The notes below the pieces were generated by a model, which had not been told where the DNA came from, did no database searches, and was given only the letters and a program-made list of their open reading frames with translations. From Acorus gramineus (taxonomy: Eukaryota; Streptophyta; Magnoliopsida; Acorales; Acoraceae), in contig JAUJYN010000056.1 in the NCBI GenBank assembly GCA_030737835.1, positions 1-64,000 on the forward strand: DNA of 64,000 bases. The letters run 5' to 3'. Numbering within the stretch: position 1 is the first letter of the stretch; each line of letters starts with the position of its first letter. This document shows, one piece after another, positions 46,506-58,013 of the stretch. The translations under genes were made by a program, and so were the position numbers.

Positions 46506-47129
46506 GGAATACCCTGGAAGCATCAGCTGATGGTGGTTTAAGTGCGAGTTTTGGTTGGAGCGTATGGTTTTCTGGGCCACGTGATTTCCGGCGAGGGCAT
46601 ATCTGTGGACCCGGTCAAGATGCTCGCCGTGTCAAATTGGCGTCGACCGTCGAACCCCACTGAGATTCGGAGCTTCCTGGGCTTGGCGGGTCATTGCAGG
46701 AGGTTTGTTGAGGGTTTCTCGAAGATAGCTGTACCTCCTAACCGCCTCGCTCGGAAGGATGTCCGGTTCGAATGGTCCCCGTCTTGCGAGGAGAGCTTCC
46801 TGGAGTTTAAGCGAAGGCTCACCTCAGCGCCAGTTCTTACCCTTCCGTCTGGGAGGGGTGGGTTCGCAGTTTGCTCCGAGGCATCGCGGTTGGGTGTGGG
46901 TTGTGTCCACGATCCTGCTCACGTCATCCCGTTCGAGCCGCTCGTCTTCGAGCCGGACTTGTCATTCGTGGAGCAGCCGATTGAGATCATGGACCGCCGC
47001 GAGAAAGGGCTCCGCACCAAGACCGTCCAGTTGGTCAAGGTGCGATGGCAGCACCGTTCCGGTGCCGAGGCCATTTGGGAGCTCGAGGATGCCTTGCGTG
47101 ACGCGTATCCGCATCTCTTCCCTTCCTAG
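46506..47129 (+). pseudogene. RT end, RNase H start and integrase C-terminus, fused remnant
   Basis: Starts in the last part of RT ([11 protein letters not shown], with a frameshift in what should be FLGHVIS). It continues through [40 protein letters not shown] and [16 protein letters not shown] into the start of RNase H. At about 46910 it jumps to the integrase tail: [16 protein letters not shown], then [15 protein letters not shown], ending AYPHLFPS with a stop at 47127-47129. About two-thirds of pol is deleted. The integrase tail matches 61596-61868 closely. No enzymatic domain is complete. Confidence 0.88.
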
Positions 47130-47164
47130 ATGTTTTTGTATTTATTTTGAGGACAAAATTTCCT

Positions 47165-47177
47165 AAGGGGGGAAGAA
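47165..47177 (+). other. Polypurine tract
   Basis: AAGGGGGGAAGAA directly precedes the 3' LTR. It is the primer site for plus-strand DNA synthesis in this element class. Confidence 0.9.
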
Positions 47178-50100
47178 TGTTATATATGTGTCACTTTTAA
47201 CCTTCTGGTAACCATTGGAACATTCTGGCAGTTTTTCAGCCTTTTTTGTTTTTCGATCGGAACCGCTAAAATTTCAGGCTTTTAGCTGTCACCCTGAGGT
47301 TGAGGGCTCCGATTGAAAATCTAACTGCATATTATGTGTCCTGGTGCCATTCCAAGCCGCTCACGAAAATTTCATCGAATTCCGGTAACGTTTCAGAATT
47401 TCACAGTTCCGAGGCGTATCCGGGTTTTGACCGAGCGAAAAGTCATTGGGAGACTTGACTTGGTCAAGGTGGGGCCCATGACTTGGTCAAATGAGTTTGG
47501 ATTTTAGTGTGGTTGGGTTGACTAGGGTCAAACCACACTTAAACCTATCTAATCCTAGCCTAAACCTAATTAGGGCTAATCTAAGTGAGGGTGTGAGAGT
47601 GTGTGATGTGTGTGTGAGGATAGATAAATCCCATGACCAAGACAAATCCCCCACTATTCATCATCTCCTCGGAAATTTCTCTCTCTCTCCCTCTCTTTAA
47701 TCCTCCCTTTTGACCTAGTTCTTGAGGTTGAAACCAAAAACCCTAAGAAGAGAAAAGATAGATGAGCTCCCGATCTATCTTCCGGTGGTCTCGGATTCGA
47801 GTTCCCTCAAGTGTGACCCCTCTCATGCCCCCTTTTCTCCTCTGATTTCAGCCACCTTGAGAGCTGAAGGAGATCGTGGTGGTGGTGGTCCTCGGAGAGG
47901 TGTTTTGGTGCACGAAGAGCTCCCGGTATTCCCTTCCTTCCTTCCTTCCCTTCCTAGGGTGAGCTTTCTTCCTTCCTTTTCTTGCTTAGATGCATGTTAG
48001 GAGGGTGTTTTTGAGTATGGGTGGCTGTTGGTGGTGGTGGGTGGCCGTTGGTGGTCGGAGGCGGTTGGGGGCCATTGGTGGCCGTCGGGGTGGTGGAAGG
48101 GCTGTCCCGGGTAGACTGGCAGGCAGGCAGGGTAGCGCAGCCAGGAGCAGGGCTGGGCGCTGTCGGGCATGCAGGCAGAGCAGCGCGGGCGTGCGCGCGG
48201 GTGGAGCAGGTGTGTGCGGGTGCTGCACGCTGGGCGCCGTGCGGGGGCGTGGGCGCGGGGCGCTGCGCGAGGCGCAGTGCGTGGCGTGCGCGCGGGGGCC
48301 GCGTGCGGGTGCTGCGCGCAGGGCGCCGAGCGGGGAGTGTGTGTCGGGCGGGTGCGCGTGCGGGGCGCAGTGCGCGCGGGTGCACCCAGGGCTGGTGCGA
48401 GCGGGTGGTGCGCGCGGGGTGCGCGCGTGGTGCGGCGCTGGGGCGCAGGGCGTGCGGGTGTGTGCGCGGGTTGCTGCGCTGGGGCACAGTGAGCGCGCGG
48501 TGCACCGGTGGGGGGGGGGGGGGGCTCGGCAGGGTGTCCGGGCATGCGGGCTGGGCTCGGCAGTGCGCCCGGGTGCGCGGGCTGGGGTGCGGCTGTGCGC
48601 CTGGTCGGGTGGCCGTGCGTACGGCTGCCCGGGGGTTCGGGAGTGAGTCGGGGTGCTCGGACTCGCGTGCGTACAGGCCGTATGTAAGCTTGTCCGAGTA
48701 TTGTGTATTTTTAATGTATTTTAGTTGTATTTGTGTATTTTACTCACCGAATTGATTACCCTGTTTTGCAGATCTGGACGGACGGTCACGCGACGACCCG
48801 GTTAAGTGTGAGTGGTACAATCCAACCCAGTAGGGAGGCGCTATATGCACTTGGGCGTATACCATCCTCCCCTGGGGCACCATGGTCAATATTAACTTGT
48901 GTAATATGTAATCCATGCAAGCATGATTAATATGTAGAATGCATGCCACCCTAGACTTTGTATGTTAGGGACTTGCACCCTTAGGATATGTGTAAGAGCC
49001 ATGCATCCTGTCACCCTGTTCGCATGCTAGGAAGCCTCGACCTATGCATGTGTCCTACTAGTTTAATTTATTAAATTAAATGCGAGCATATGATTATTAG
49101 CATGCCTTATATAATATTATAGGGAGGGGCCTTGCGAGGTCAACACTGAGACCCGGGCTAGGGTACTCCGTGTTCCTTGTTTGGTTGTCGGGATGTCCTA
49201 TATCGGGACCTCATGCTGCCCTCCCAAGGTTTCTTTTCCCAATAATATTATAACCTCGTTATTATTATATATGTTCCCCGCATCTTGGTTATGCGCCCTG
49301 GAGGAATTCTGAAGAATTCATGACATTAGTAGAGTCTCCCTTCTCTGGATTAAGGGGCCTTGCGAAGTCAGCGTTGAGACCCGGGCTAGGGTACTCCGTG
49401 TTCCTTGTTTGGTTGTCGGGATATCCTATATTGGGACCCCAAGTTGCCTTCCCAAGGTTTCTTTTTTTTCAGTTGAGGGATGTCGACAGATCCAGTGGAT
49501 CATATGCGTATGGATAGGCTGTTCTGTTCCCTTCGTTGGATCCGTGTAGAGATTGCCCCAGCGTTAGAAAGGCCGTCCCGTGGAGGGCTCCCATCAGTAG
49601 GCACCTCCTGATTTGGGACGGACTATGCTGAATGTGGGAGTGGCCAAGCGGCCTACGGAGTGGAGGAGAGACTATCGGTGGACCAAGGGTGACCAATAGC
49701 CTAGTCAGTCCCAATATCCTATGTCACCATATTGAGGGGTGAGGGTGAGGGTGTGGTGGGTCGGCGATGTAGCGACCCACTGGATTGTTTAGTCCCAATA
49801 TCCTATGTCACCTATTGAGGGGTGAGGGTGTGGTGGGTCAGCGATGTAGCGACCCACTGGATTGTGTAGTTCCTGCCACTTTGGGGCGTGAATAATAAAA
49901 TTGTGGTTAATATAAATTGTGATGCATGGGTTGTGCTATTCACTGAGCGTGTGGCTCACCCCTCGCATAATATTTTTCTCCAGTGCTATCTGAGTCGGAT
50001 CTGGAGGAGGAGCTCCCCGAGGGATTTCATCAGTAGTGGAGCAGCGCCACGTCCCGCGAGTTTTAGAGGCTATCAGCATCCCTTCTTGATTTGTATGTAT

Positions 50101-50382
50101 TGTATTCTGTGCTTGGGCACATGCTTGTATTATATTTGGATGTCTTTGTATATATTAGCTCTCACAGGACAATTGATTATGTATCGAGTCTGTAATGTGT
50201 TGTTGATTTACAGATTCAGTCTTTTAGCTTCCGCTATTTGTGTATATATCATGTTAGCCCATTTGTTGTCTGTGTTGAAATTGTTGATGTTGTTTAGGGT
50301 ATATTATTGACCTCCTGTTTAGACTACTGATATCATATATACACTTGCCGCGTCCCGGGGACGGCCGCCCTGGGGCGTGACA
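47178..50382 (+). mobile_element. 3' LTR, A-type, 3,205 bp
   Basis: Starts TGTTATATATGTGTCAC and ends GCCGCCCTGGGGCGTGACA. It has the same parts as the 5' LTR, including the CpG-rich core (about 48110-48670) with a 15-G run at 48510-48524 where the 5' LTR has 12. The module with GAGACCCGGGCTAGGGTACT occurs twice here (about 49149 and 49377) but once in the 5' LTR. Long Arg/Ala/Gly-rich open frames on both strands follow from composition. Confidence 0.92.
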
Positions 50383-50792
50383 CACACACACTTAGGGTTT
50401 TTAGTCATTTGGTGAGCTTTGACCTTGGGTCAACTCATCCACACAAACAAACAAAACCCATTGACCAAGTCAAGGGTCAAACTTGACTTGGTCAAAGTCA
50501 TCTTTGACTTGGTCAAGTCTCCCAATGACTTTTCGCTTGGTCAAAACCCGGATACGATTTCAGAACTACAAAATTCTGAACGTTACCGGAATTCGATGAA
50601 ATTTTCGTGAGTGGCTTGAAATGGCACCAGGACACGTAATGTGCAGTTAGATTTTCAATCGGAGTCCTCAGGCTCAGGATGATAGCTAAAAGTCTAAAAT
50701 TTTAGCGGTTCCGATCGAAAAAAGAATAAGTTGAAAAACTGCCAGAATGCTTCAATTGTGACCAGAAGGCTAAAAGTGACACATATATAACA
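50383..50792 (-). mobile_element. A-type LTR start region, continuation of the older host LTR
   Basis: Reads ACACACTTAGGGTTTTTAG and then, through TTGACTTGGTCAA-rich DNA, to GTGACACATATATAACA at 50792, the LTR start on the minus strand. It is the other half of the LTR interrupted at 39096. Confidence 0.82.
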
Positions 50793-52225
50793 ACCGAAGC
50801 CCGGGTCGTTGCGTGACTGTACGTCAAGATCTGCAAGACATAGGCAGTCAAAACGGTGAGTAAACCACACAATTACATAAGAAATACACTAGAAATACCC
50901 AATACTCGGAACAAGCATGTATACAGGCCCGCACGCACGCGAGCACGCGCGTACGCACGCGAGTCCGAGTGCCCCGACACCCTCCCGAACCCACGGGCAG
51001 CCATACACACGGCCACCCGCATGCGCACGCACGAAGGCGCACGCACGCACGAGCCCCCGCGCCCCACCCCGCGGGCCCAGACGCGCTGCCGCGCCCCTGC
51101 CCGCTCGCCCAGACGCGTTCCCGCGCACCTGCCCGCTCGCCTAGACACGCTGCCGCGCGTGCGCGCACGCTCGCGCGCGCCCGCCCGCACCGCGCGTCCA
51201 GCCCTGCGCGTACCCGCGCGTACTGCGCCCTTGCGCAGCACTCCGCTCGCACGCCCGCGCGTCTGCGCGTCTGCGCGCGCCAGCGCCAGCCTGCGCAGGC
51301 AGACTCACGCGCACGTGCGCGGATGACTTCGCACGCGTGCTTGAGCCCTTCCCAGCCCCTCCACAGCCCACCCTCACCCCCCCTAACACCTATGCAAGCA
51401 TGTATACCCAAACACACACCCTTTACAAGCATTTAACCTAGCTAGGGAGGAGAATGACTTACCCAAAGAGAGGAAAGGAAAGGGAGGGAACTCGGGTGCC
51501 CTTCGCGCACTAAAACGCCGCCACCGAGACCACCACCACCTCAGCCTCTAACAAGGCTTAAAGGGGGCTGAAACAGGGGAGAAGGGAGACCATGAGAGGA
51601 GGTCAACAAAGGGGAAATCAAAAACAAAACCATGGAAAGGTAGATCTTACCCCTACCAATCTTTTCTTCTTCAATGGCTTTCCATTTCAACCTCTTCTAC
51701 TAGCTCTAATGGAAAGAAATAACAAGAGGGAGAGAGGGATCTTTTTGTGTGTGAGAGAGAGAGGAAGAGAAGAGAAGAAGTGGGCGTCCAAGGTTGCACA
51801 CACACACTCACACACTCACACACTTAGGGCTTTTTAGGTTTTTGTTGTGTTTGACTTTGGGTCAACCTAACCACACTAACAAACAAAACCAATTGACCAA
51901 GTCAAGGGTCAAACTTGACTTGGTCAAAGTCATCTTTGACTTGGTCAAGTCTCCCAATGACTTTTCGCTTGGTCAAAACCTGAATACGATTCAGAACTGC
52001 CCAATTCTGAAACGTTACCGGAATTCGATGAAATTTTCGTGAGTGGCTTGAAATGGCACCAGGACACATAATGTGCAGTTAGATTTTCAATCGGAGTTCT
52101 CAAGCTCAGGATGATAGCCAAAAGTCTAAAATTTTAGCGGTTCCGATCGAAAAAAGAAAAAGTTGAAAAACTGCCAGAAATGTCCCAATGGTGACCAGAA
52201 GGCTAAAAGTGACACATATATAACA
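50793..52225 (-). mobile_element. A-type LTR fragment, minus orientation
   Basis: Begins inside the conserved block (CCCGGGTCGTTGCGTGAC), passes a CpG-rich core (about 50925-51335) and an (AC)n stretch, and ends at the LTR start, GTGACACATATATAACA, at 52225. The 3' part of the LTR is missing. Its left neighbour is another LTR start, so two LTR copies abut here. No gene was recognised. Confidence 0.8.
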
Positions 52226-53560
52226 TAAAGTATGATCTAACAGAGAATCATACACACGCTTATTACAGATAGGCCTCATTTATTTATCATGCATGCAATT
52301 ATGACAAGGAAACTTCTAACACCTTCGAGGTACATGAGTCACATGAAAACATAGCAAACAACATAACAAGCATGAGATAACACAGGTGCACCCCAATAAA
52401 TTATTCTGCGATGAACAAAGTTCGACGACCAATACCCACCAAAAGAAGGTACATATAGTTACTAGTAGGACATATGCTAAGTGTCTATATGGATAAAATA
52501 ATGAATCACATTTCATAATTGTTCGGTAGAGACACTTTCCAATTGTAATGTTGAAGCTTTCACCCAAACACTAAAATTGTGAACAACTACATTAAGTTTT
52601 TACAAAATGATCTCAACGAAGAAGAATTGCATTACAAATTATTTCATATTATCTTCTTTTAAAGTGAAACCTCTTTCAATTGAAAAATATCAAGTCTCAT
52701 AGAGAACATAATTGGCTCATATAGCCACGCATGTAGTGGAAGACCTTGAATAAAACAAAAATACCTCAAGTACCCAACTCCCTAAAATGGCACAACTGAT
52801 ATAAATCCAACCTGCATTCTAATACTACATGTGTTCAAGCAATAGAAAAATCATTCGACATAGAAACTTCCCAACAAGTGAAAAGGATCCTAACTTTAAC
52901 ATCCTCAAACGGGATCATTACTAATTAGATAATAGACATATTAGAAGTAAATATTCTTATCCAAGCATGAAAGGATTAAATTACAAGTGAATAATTGATT
53001 TCGCATTAAAAGTTTAAACCACAATATTAGCTAATATGTACATGTTAACATGCTTTTGGTGTATATAGAGATCATTAGTAAATAACAAGCATATTACTAC
53101 ATAAGTGTGACGGTCAAACCACTAAACATACACACAATTATGCAAAATGGTACATCTACTGCAACCAGCCCTAAAATTTGATCTCCACAACACGAAATAC
53201 ACATCCAAAAATTTAAAATAAACCACACATGTTCTCTGACATGTTGAAATCATAATCCGTGAAGACATCATAACCTGATTTAGCCTCTACATACTTGAAA
53301 CAAAATATTTTCAAAAACTGGTCAATTCCTACGCGAATCTGGACAGTCCATGCAAATCAGGTTCTAACTTACAACATAGGTAATATAATGACACCAAATT
53401 TCATATATATGATCTAGACACGTAGATGATCATATCACATGAGGACAAATCCTCATAATATACCTCTAGGTACTAGTTCCACAAAGATCTTAAGAAGACA
53501 TAAATCTGCCTTACTACAATACAAAACCACCACCATTCATGCATAAATACAAACACCTCA
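52226..53560. other. AT-rich stretch, no gene recognised
   Basis: About 1.3 kb of AT-rich DNA with only short open frames and no terminal repeats that I could pair. By position it may be a strongly decayed LTR middle of the element that follows, but I cannot show that. Confidence 0.35.
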
Positions 53561-54235
53561 TGTGCAGTAACAATTACATGTAACAACACTCTCCCAACAG
53601 TACCCACATGCACAAAGAGGGGGAAAACGAGGTATTTTGGAGAGGAGAAGGAGATGTGGGAGATGGGGGAATAAAAAGAGGCACACACACACATAACCCA
53701 TCCCCAACCACCGTCACATACACAAATACACCCACACAAGTACTACAACAAGAAACCCAACAAGACAAAGCATGCACACCTTCTTTTCCTTCTCCAAGAA
53801 TTTCATGGATAGCTGGTGAGGATGTGATGACCAAGGAGATGACAGAAAGGCAAATACACACACCTCTACTTCTTCTTCCTCTTCTATTCTTTGCTATCCG
53901 AAACCCACCAAAAGAGTGAAAAAAACAAAATGAGAGAGTGAAAGGGAGAGGGAGAGGGAGAGGGAGAAAGAAACATTTAATGTGAGATAAGAGGTTAGGT
54001 GGGAAGACTTGCCGATCAACCAAGTCACAACGCACATCCCAAAATCACTCAATCCGTCAACAAAAACTCAGATACGATCGGAATTGCATAATTTCTAAGA
54101 CGACGTCGAAATGCGACGAAAGTTTTTAGGTAGGCCAATGCAAATACTAGGAAAACATATATGTAGAGAATTTGAAATCTCTTAAAATAAATAAAAACAC
54201 GATATTTGATGGCCAAAAAGTAACACAAACATAAC
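53561..54235 (-). mobile_element. LTR start region of a divergent related element (type C)
   Basis: Read on the minus strand it starts TGTTATGTTTGTGTTACTTT at 54235. It follows the same plan as the A-type start (a GGCCA/TTTT stretch, TCGTCGCATTTCGACGTCG, a GTTGATCGGCAAG end) with many substitutions. A GA-repeat tract (about 53927-53970) and an ACACAC tract correspond to similar tracts in the A-type LTR. Confidence 0.6.
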
Positions 54236-55064
54236 ATCATTTCCTCAGAAAAACTTTATCCTCAAAATTTAAGTATCTTAGAAGGGAAAGATACGGTTAT
54301 GCGTCACACATGCCGTCCTCCCACCCGCGGGTGGGGGAAAGAAAAGCACTTCACCATAAGTGGCTACAGAACTCAGTTCGTAAGCAAACAACCACCAAGC
54401 CACATGAGGATCCAAACCTGACAATATGAATCGCCACACACTACAACTTCCCCCCATAGCTAGATGGAAGGGCATTAAATAAGAGACGCTTCAATGGATA
54501 CTTCCTAACTTAGGAAAAGAACCCCTTGAGATGATCTCTTCAGGTCCCAATATAGGATATCCCATTAACCAAATAAGGAACACGGAGTACCCTAACTCGG
54601 GTCTCAACGATAACCTCGTAAGGTTCCTTAACTTCGAGCAGAAAAATGAAAGAAAACGTCACATTAGGTTATCCACACACCTTACTCTCAAATACTAGAA
54701 GTCGACGGTGTACGAGGACTCCATGGTTACAAGCAATACCGATGCAAGGGAACAAAACTCCACGATCAAAGCGCAATCCACACGCAAACAGTTATAATAA
54801 ACCCCTAAATCAGAAACTCTCAAGCCGGACTCCTGTCCAGGCCATGGTCCCATAGCAGGGGACCCCACAACTAACCTTGCTCCACCGACCGAGTCGGCAA
54901 CACATGGAGCACAAGGGTGACCACAACCACGTCTATGGAAGCGAAGAGGCATGTCAGCAACCTAAGGCGAAGAACTAAGATCAGAGTAATGGATAGAAAT
55001 CCTACGACTTATCTACACGACTAGACTTAGGCTTTGATATGACGAGGCTCTAATACCATCTTTT
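54236..55064 (-). pseudogene. Internal remnant of type C element: gag start and integrase end
   Basis: The primer-binding site, decayed to TGGTATTAGAGC, is at 55047-55058 on the minus strand. A gag-like start at 54952 reads MPLRFHRRGCGHP, comparable to MPPRRGRRGHGP of the A-type element. After about 80 codons the frame ends. An LTR-like module follows (about 54540-54640; GAGACCCGAGTTAGGGTAC on the minus strand). Then a short stretch comparable to the integrase end and purine tract leads to the LTR at 54235. Less than 1 kb of internal DNA remains, so the copy is dead. Confidence 0.6.
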
Positions 55065-56260
55065 TTACACCCTAGAGCGGCCCTCCCCGGGACCGTACTA
55101 ATCACACAATATCAAGAGACCAATAAAGACTCCTAATGAAAATGAAATAATAAGAAACAAGGATCGCATAAATAACAAGGCAACGGGGAAGTGATAACTA
55201 ATTAAAAATGCGGTAGCATAAAATACAAATAAGTCTGTAAATCAAAAACATTATTACAGACCCGAAAACACAATCACTGTCCTGTGAGAGTCCAAGTCTA
55301 GTCCAAATACAACCACGTGTGACACGCACGATTACTAATACATACACAAAAATAGGATTGCTGACAGCCTTGCAATCTCCTACCGAAAGGTGGGATGCTC
55401 CACGCACAAACCACACTAGAGGGGCATCCAGCTTCATGTCCAACTCAACCCCTGGTGGAAAACAACACACAAGGGGTGAGCTACAAACTCAGTAAGTAGC
55501 AAAAATCTAAGCACCACAATAATAATATAAAATTATTAGCATGTTCCTTCAAACGAAAAGAAAAATGTGGGAGAACCCCCAACAGATATAAATGTCACAT
55601 GGAGACATGACCTCACCCCACCCTCACCCTCACCCCGGAGGGGGGGGGGGGGGTGGGACTTTTGAGACTCTTGGGGAAACAACTAATCCATTAATAGTAT
55701 CGTGTAGTATTACATACTAGAACAATGCTACGAAGATCATCCACATCGAGATATAATATGTTGTGATGCCTCGCATCATCCGGTAGATCTCTCATGGATC
55801 GTCCTCATCCTGGTGGCCATCCATGGTTGATACTCGAGCCTCGTACGGTAGTGACATCATACTCTGGGCATTCCCAACAACACTGAATCACCAGTTATGG
55901 TAGTCACACCATACTCTAAGAATTTCCAACGACACGGAATCATCCGTGGTCGGTACTCAAGTCCCGTATGGTATTGACATCGTACTCTGGGCATTCCCAA
56001 TGATACGGTGGCACATTGCAGGACATATTCGACACCGGGCAGCTTCAACGCATGATCATTTAGGGAAACAATACTCCATGCTCACGATATCATTTGGTAG
56101 TCCTCTCCTAGGTAGTCCTTTCCCTGGCAGCCTTTTGATGCGGCAGCACTACCTAGGGAAGTTTCGACGTTGGGCAGCATCGATGCATGATGATATATGA
56201 GAAGGAAGCCCTCCAACCTCATCCTCACCTTCACCCATACCTGTCAAGATGTGATCCTGT
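55065..56260 (-). mobile_element. LTR end region of the type C element
   Basis: On the plus strand it begins TTACACCCTAGAGCGGCCCT, a decayed version of the common LTR end. It then matches the LTR plan: GTAAATC...ATTATTACAGACC, GGGGTGAGCTACAAACTCAG, and a CCCTCACCCTCACCCC block with a 14-G run at 55640-55653. The outer (start) end was not found before unrelated sequence at about 56260. Confidence 0.6.
55850..56015. repeat. Degenerate tandem repeat, about 50-68 bp units
   Basis: Three imperfect units each contain GGTA(G/T)T(G/C)ACA followed by TACTCTGGGCATTCCCAA or a close variant and then a GACACGG-like end. They start near 55850, 55901 and 55969. Confidence 0.6.
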
Positions 56261-56512
56261 AACATGTTTGTGACTCCATACATGAAGTTTTAATTTCTAA
56301 CTATAGGATACTTCTTCAATTTAGGCTTTAGATGGTTCATCCATCATTGGCGACAGCTTTTGCCTTTGTGTCACAGACCGGTGAGCTTTGGCACATCATT
56401 TCAATTTCCATCCCTACTCATAAATTCTCATGTAATCAACCAAGATTTCGTCTTTCACATTGATCATTGCTTTTCCACCCATTATTGGCCTCCATCCGTA
56501 GTTTCCATCATT
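56261..56512. other. Unassigned stretch
   Basis: No gene, terminal repeat or LTR module was recognised between the type C LTR and the MuDR-like element. Confidence 0.4.
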
Positions 56513-56990
56513 GATTAATGGGTGAATTGTTCATATACCTCTGGACCAATACCTCATTTTTTTCATACCCCCTGACTTTACAGAATTTTTTTTACCCCTA
56601 CTTTTTGGTCCTCTTTTCCTTTTGCCCTTGTTTTTTTTAATGCCTTCTCTACCCCTTTAGAAAAGACAAAACCCATGACAAAACCCTCTTCTTCTTTCCT
56701 CTAGACCAGTCCAAAACCCTCTTCTTCTTTGTCCTCCCTCCTCAAAAGAATCCATTTTTCTCTTCTTCTTCTTCCTCCCCAAAAGAATCCTTTATCGCTG
56801 CGCACCAATCTTCCACCATCGCCACTGACTGATTCCCACCATCGCCGTGCACTGATCTCCCACTATCATTGCTCACCCTTCTCCCACTAGCTCGATCTAC
56901 CGCCGTTCGATCTCCCACGGCCCGATATCACACCTCCGGTCTCCCACCGTCCAATTTCACCAAACGAGCCCTCGCCGATCCAACTCACCA

Positions 56991-58013
56991 ATGTCTTCAA
57001 TACCTACCATTTGTAAATACAAAGATGATGCATGTGTAATAAATGTTGGAGAAGGTACTAAGTTTCAGAGTTTGATTGTGGGGTTGTGTTCAAGAAGGAT
57101 GTTGGATCCACAACAAACGACGATGAAATAATTTATTCCTGGGACCGATAAAGTGTTCGCGTCAGTCATCGATGACTGTGATATGAATCAGATTGCTGAT
57201 GTGCATTTTCACTTCAATGCAAAGCTCATACATATTTATCTTCAAAATTCCATCAGTGATAGGTATGTATATATTTTTGTGAACGTTATTGTCAAACCTA
57301 TAATTTAGTACATGTGAACTGTAATTTATAAATCTGTTTTAGTTGATATACATTTTTCACATTAGATTTTGTATGCATGCTTAGGTGTTGTCATTTCTGT
57401 TGTCATGTAGTGCATATGCCTTTTTATTGTGTAATTATCATACATAAGATTAGGGGTGGTAAATGAGGTGAGCTTTGACCTGCTCAGGCTCGGCTCGGGA
57501 CCGAGCTTCATTTTGTGTTCAAACTCGGCTCGTGAAAAGCTCTGTTGAAGCTCGGCTCGGCTCGCTTGTTAAACAAGCCAAGCCGAAGCTTGAATCAAGG
57601 CTCAGCTCGGGCTCGTTTAGCTAAAAAAAACCCTGTTTAGCATTTGAGAAGTCACATTTTACAAATCCCAGCACCTTTGAAAGTAACATAAGCTCAGGCT
57701 CGGGCTTGGCTCGTTTACAAACCAAGCTATAAAAATTGTTCAAGATCGGCTCGTTTGTCTAATCGAACGAGCTTGAACGAGCTTTAACCGAGCCGAGCCC
57801 GAGCTGCTCGGCTCGTTTACCTACCCTACATAAGATTTGTAATCTCTATCGTCATGTTAATTATCATAGTTATTCAATGAATTGATATTTTCATTCAGTG
57901 AGTTTATTCTTATATTCTGTAACTCATAGTATATTTTCTGTAAAACAATTAGACTTGAAGGTGGCCCTATTCATGGGAATGGCTCACATGAAGGTGATAA
58001 TGAAAACACAGTC
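56991..58013 (+). pseudogene. MuDR-type transposase, N-terminal exons, broken
   Basis: Exon 1 is 56991-57262 and exon 2 is 57953-58013, with GT-AG ends and matching phase. Exon 1 starts MSSIPTICKYKDDACVINVG. It has the pattern of the N-terminal domain of plant MULE transposases: FQSLIVGLCSRRMLDPQQTT, then FIPGTDKVFASVIDDCDMNQ, and finally DVHFHFNAKLIHIYLQ. A TAA stop at 57129-57131 replaces the aromatic residue expected before FIPG. Exon 2 gives an acidic Gly-rich linker (EGGPIHGNGSHEGDNENT) and is cut by the LTR. The catalytic DDE and zinc-finger parts are absent. Family recognition is by eye. Confidence 0.7.
57451..57828. mobile_element. hAT-type MITE, 378 bp, with perfect 8-bp TSD
   Basis: Ends read TAGGGGTGGTAAATGAG (left) and GCTCGTTTACCTACCCTA (right), an imperfect inverted pair. 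CATAAGAT flanks it at 57443-57450 and 57829-57836. The interior is a dense array of GCTCGGCTCG and its complement. Elements with TAGGGGTG ends and CTCGGCTCG arrays are common hAT derivatives in plants. It sits in the transposase intron. Confidence 0.93.

Larger units (their letters stand above)
39097..50382 (+). mobile_element. Ty3/gypsy chromovirus-like element, non-autonomous, duplicated
   Basis: Order: 5' LTR 39097-42216, primer site, gag start, duplicated flank plus shortened LTR (42450-44301), second primer site, gag 44422-45718, LTR-derived insert 45719-46505, RT/RNase H and integrase-end remnant 46506-47129, purine tract 47165-47177, 3' LTR 47178-50382. The gag and the integrase tail resemble plant Del/Tekay-type elements. 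Protease, most of RT, most of RNase H and the integrase core are missing. Flanks CACTC (left) and CACAC (right) match at 4 of 5 positions, in keeping with a 5-bp duplication. Confidence 0.88.
56513..58013 (+). mobile_element. MuDR-like (MULE) transposon, 5' part, truncated
   Basis: A left end reading GGGTGAATTGTTCATATACC precedes a pyrimidine-rich 5' region and a transposase start at 56991. This resembles MULE ends, but no right end is present: an A-type LTR takes over at 58014. The intron of the transposase holds a hAT MITE. Confidence 0.6.

Noticed and set aside
47954..48755. Overlapping open frames of 180-244 codons on both strands
   Set aside because: Same compositional effect in the 3' LTR core; sequences are low-complexity and not conserved in frame with the 5' LTR.
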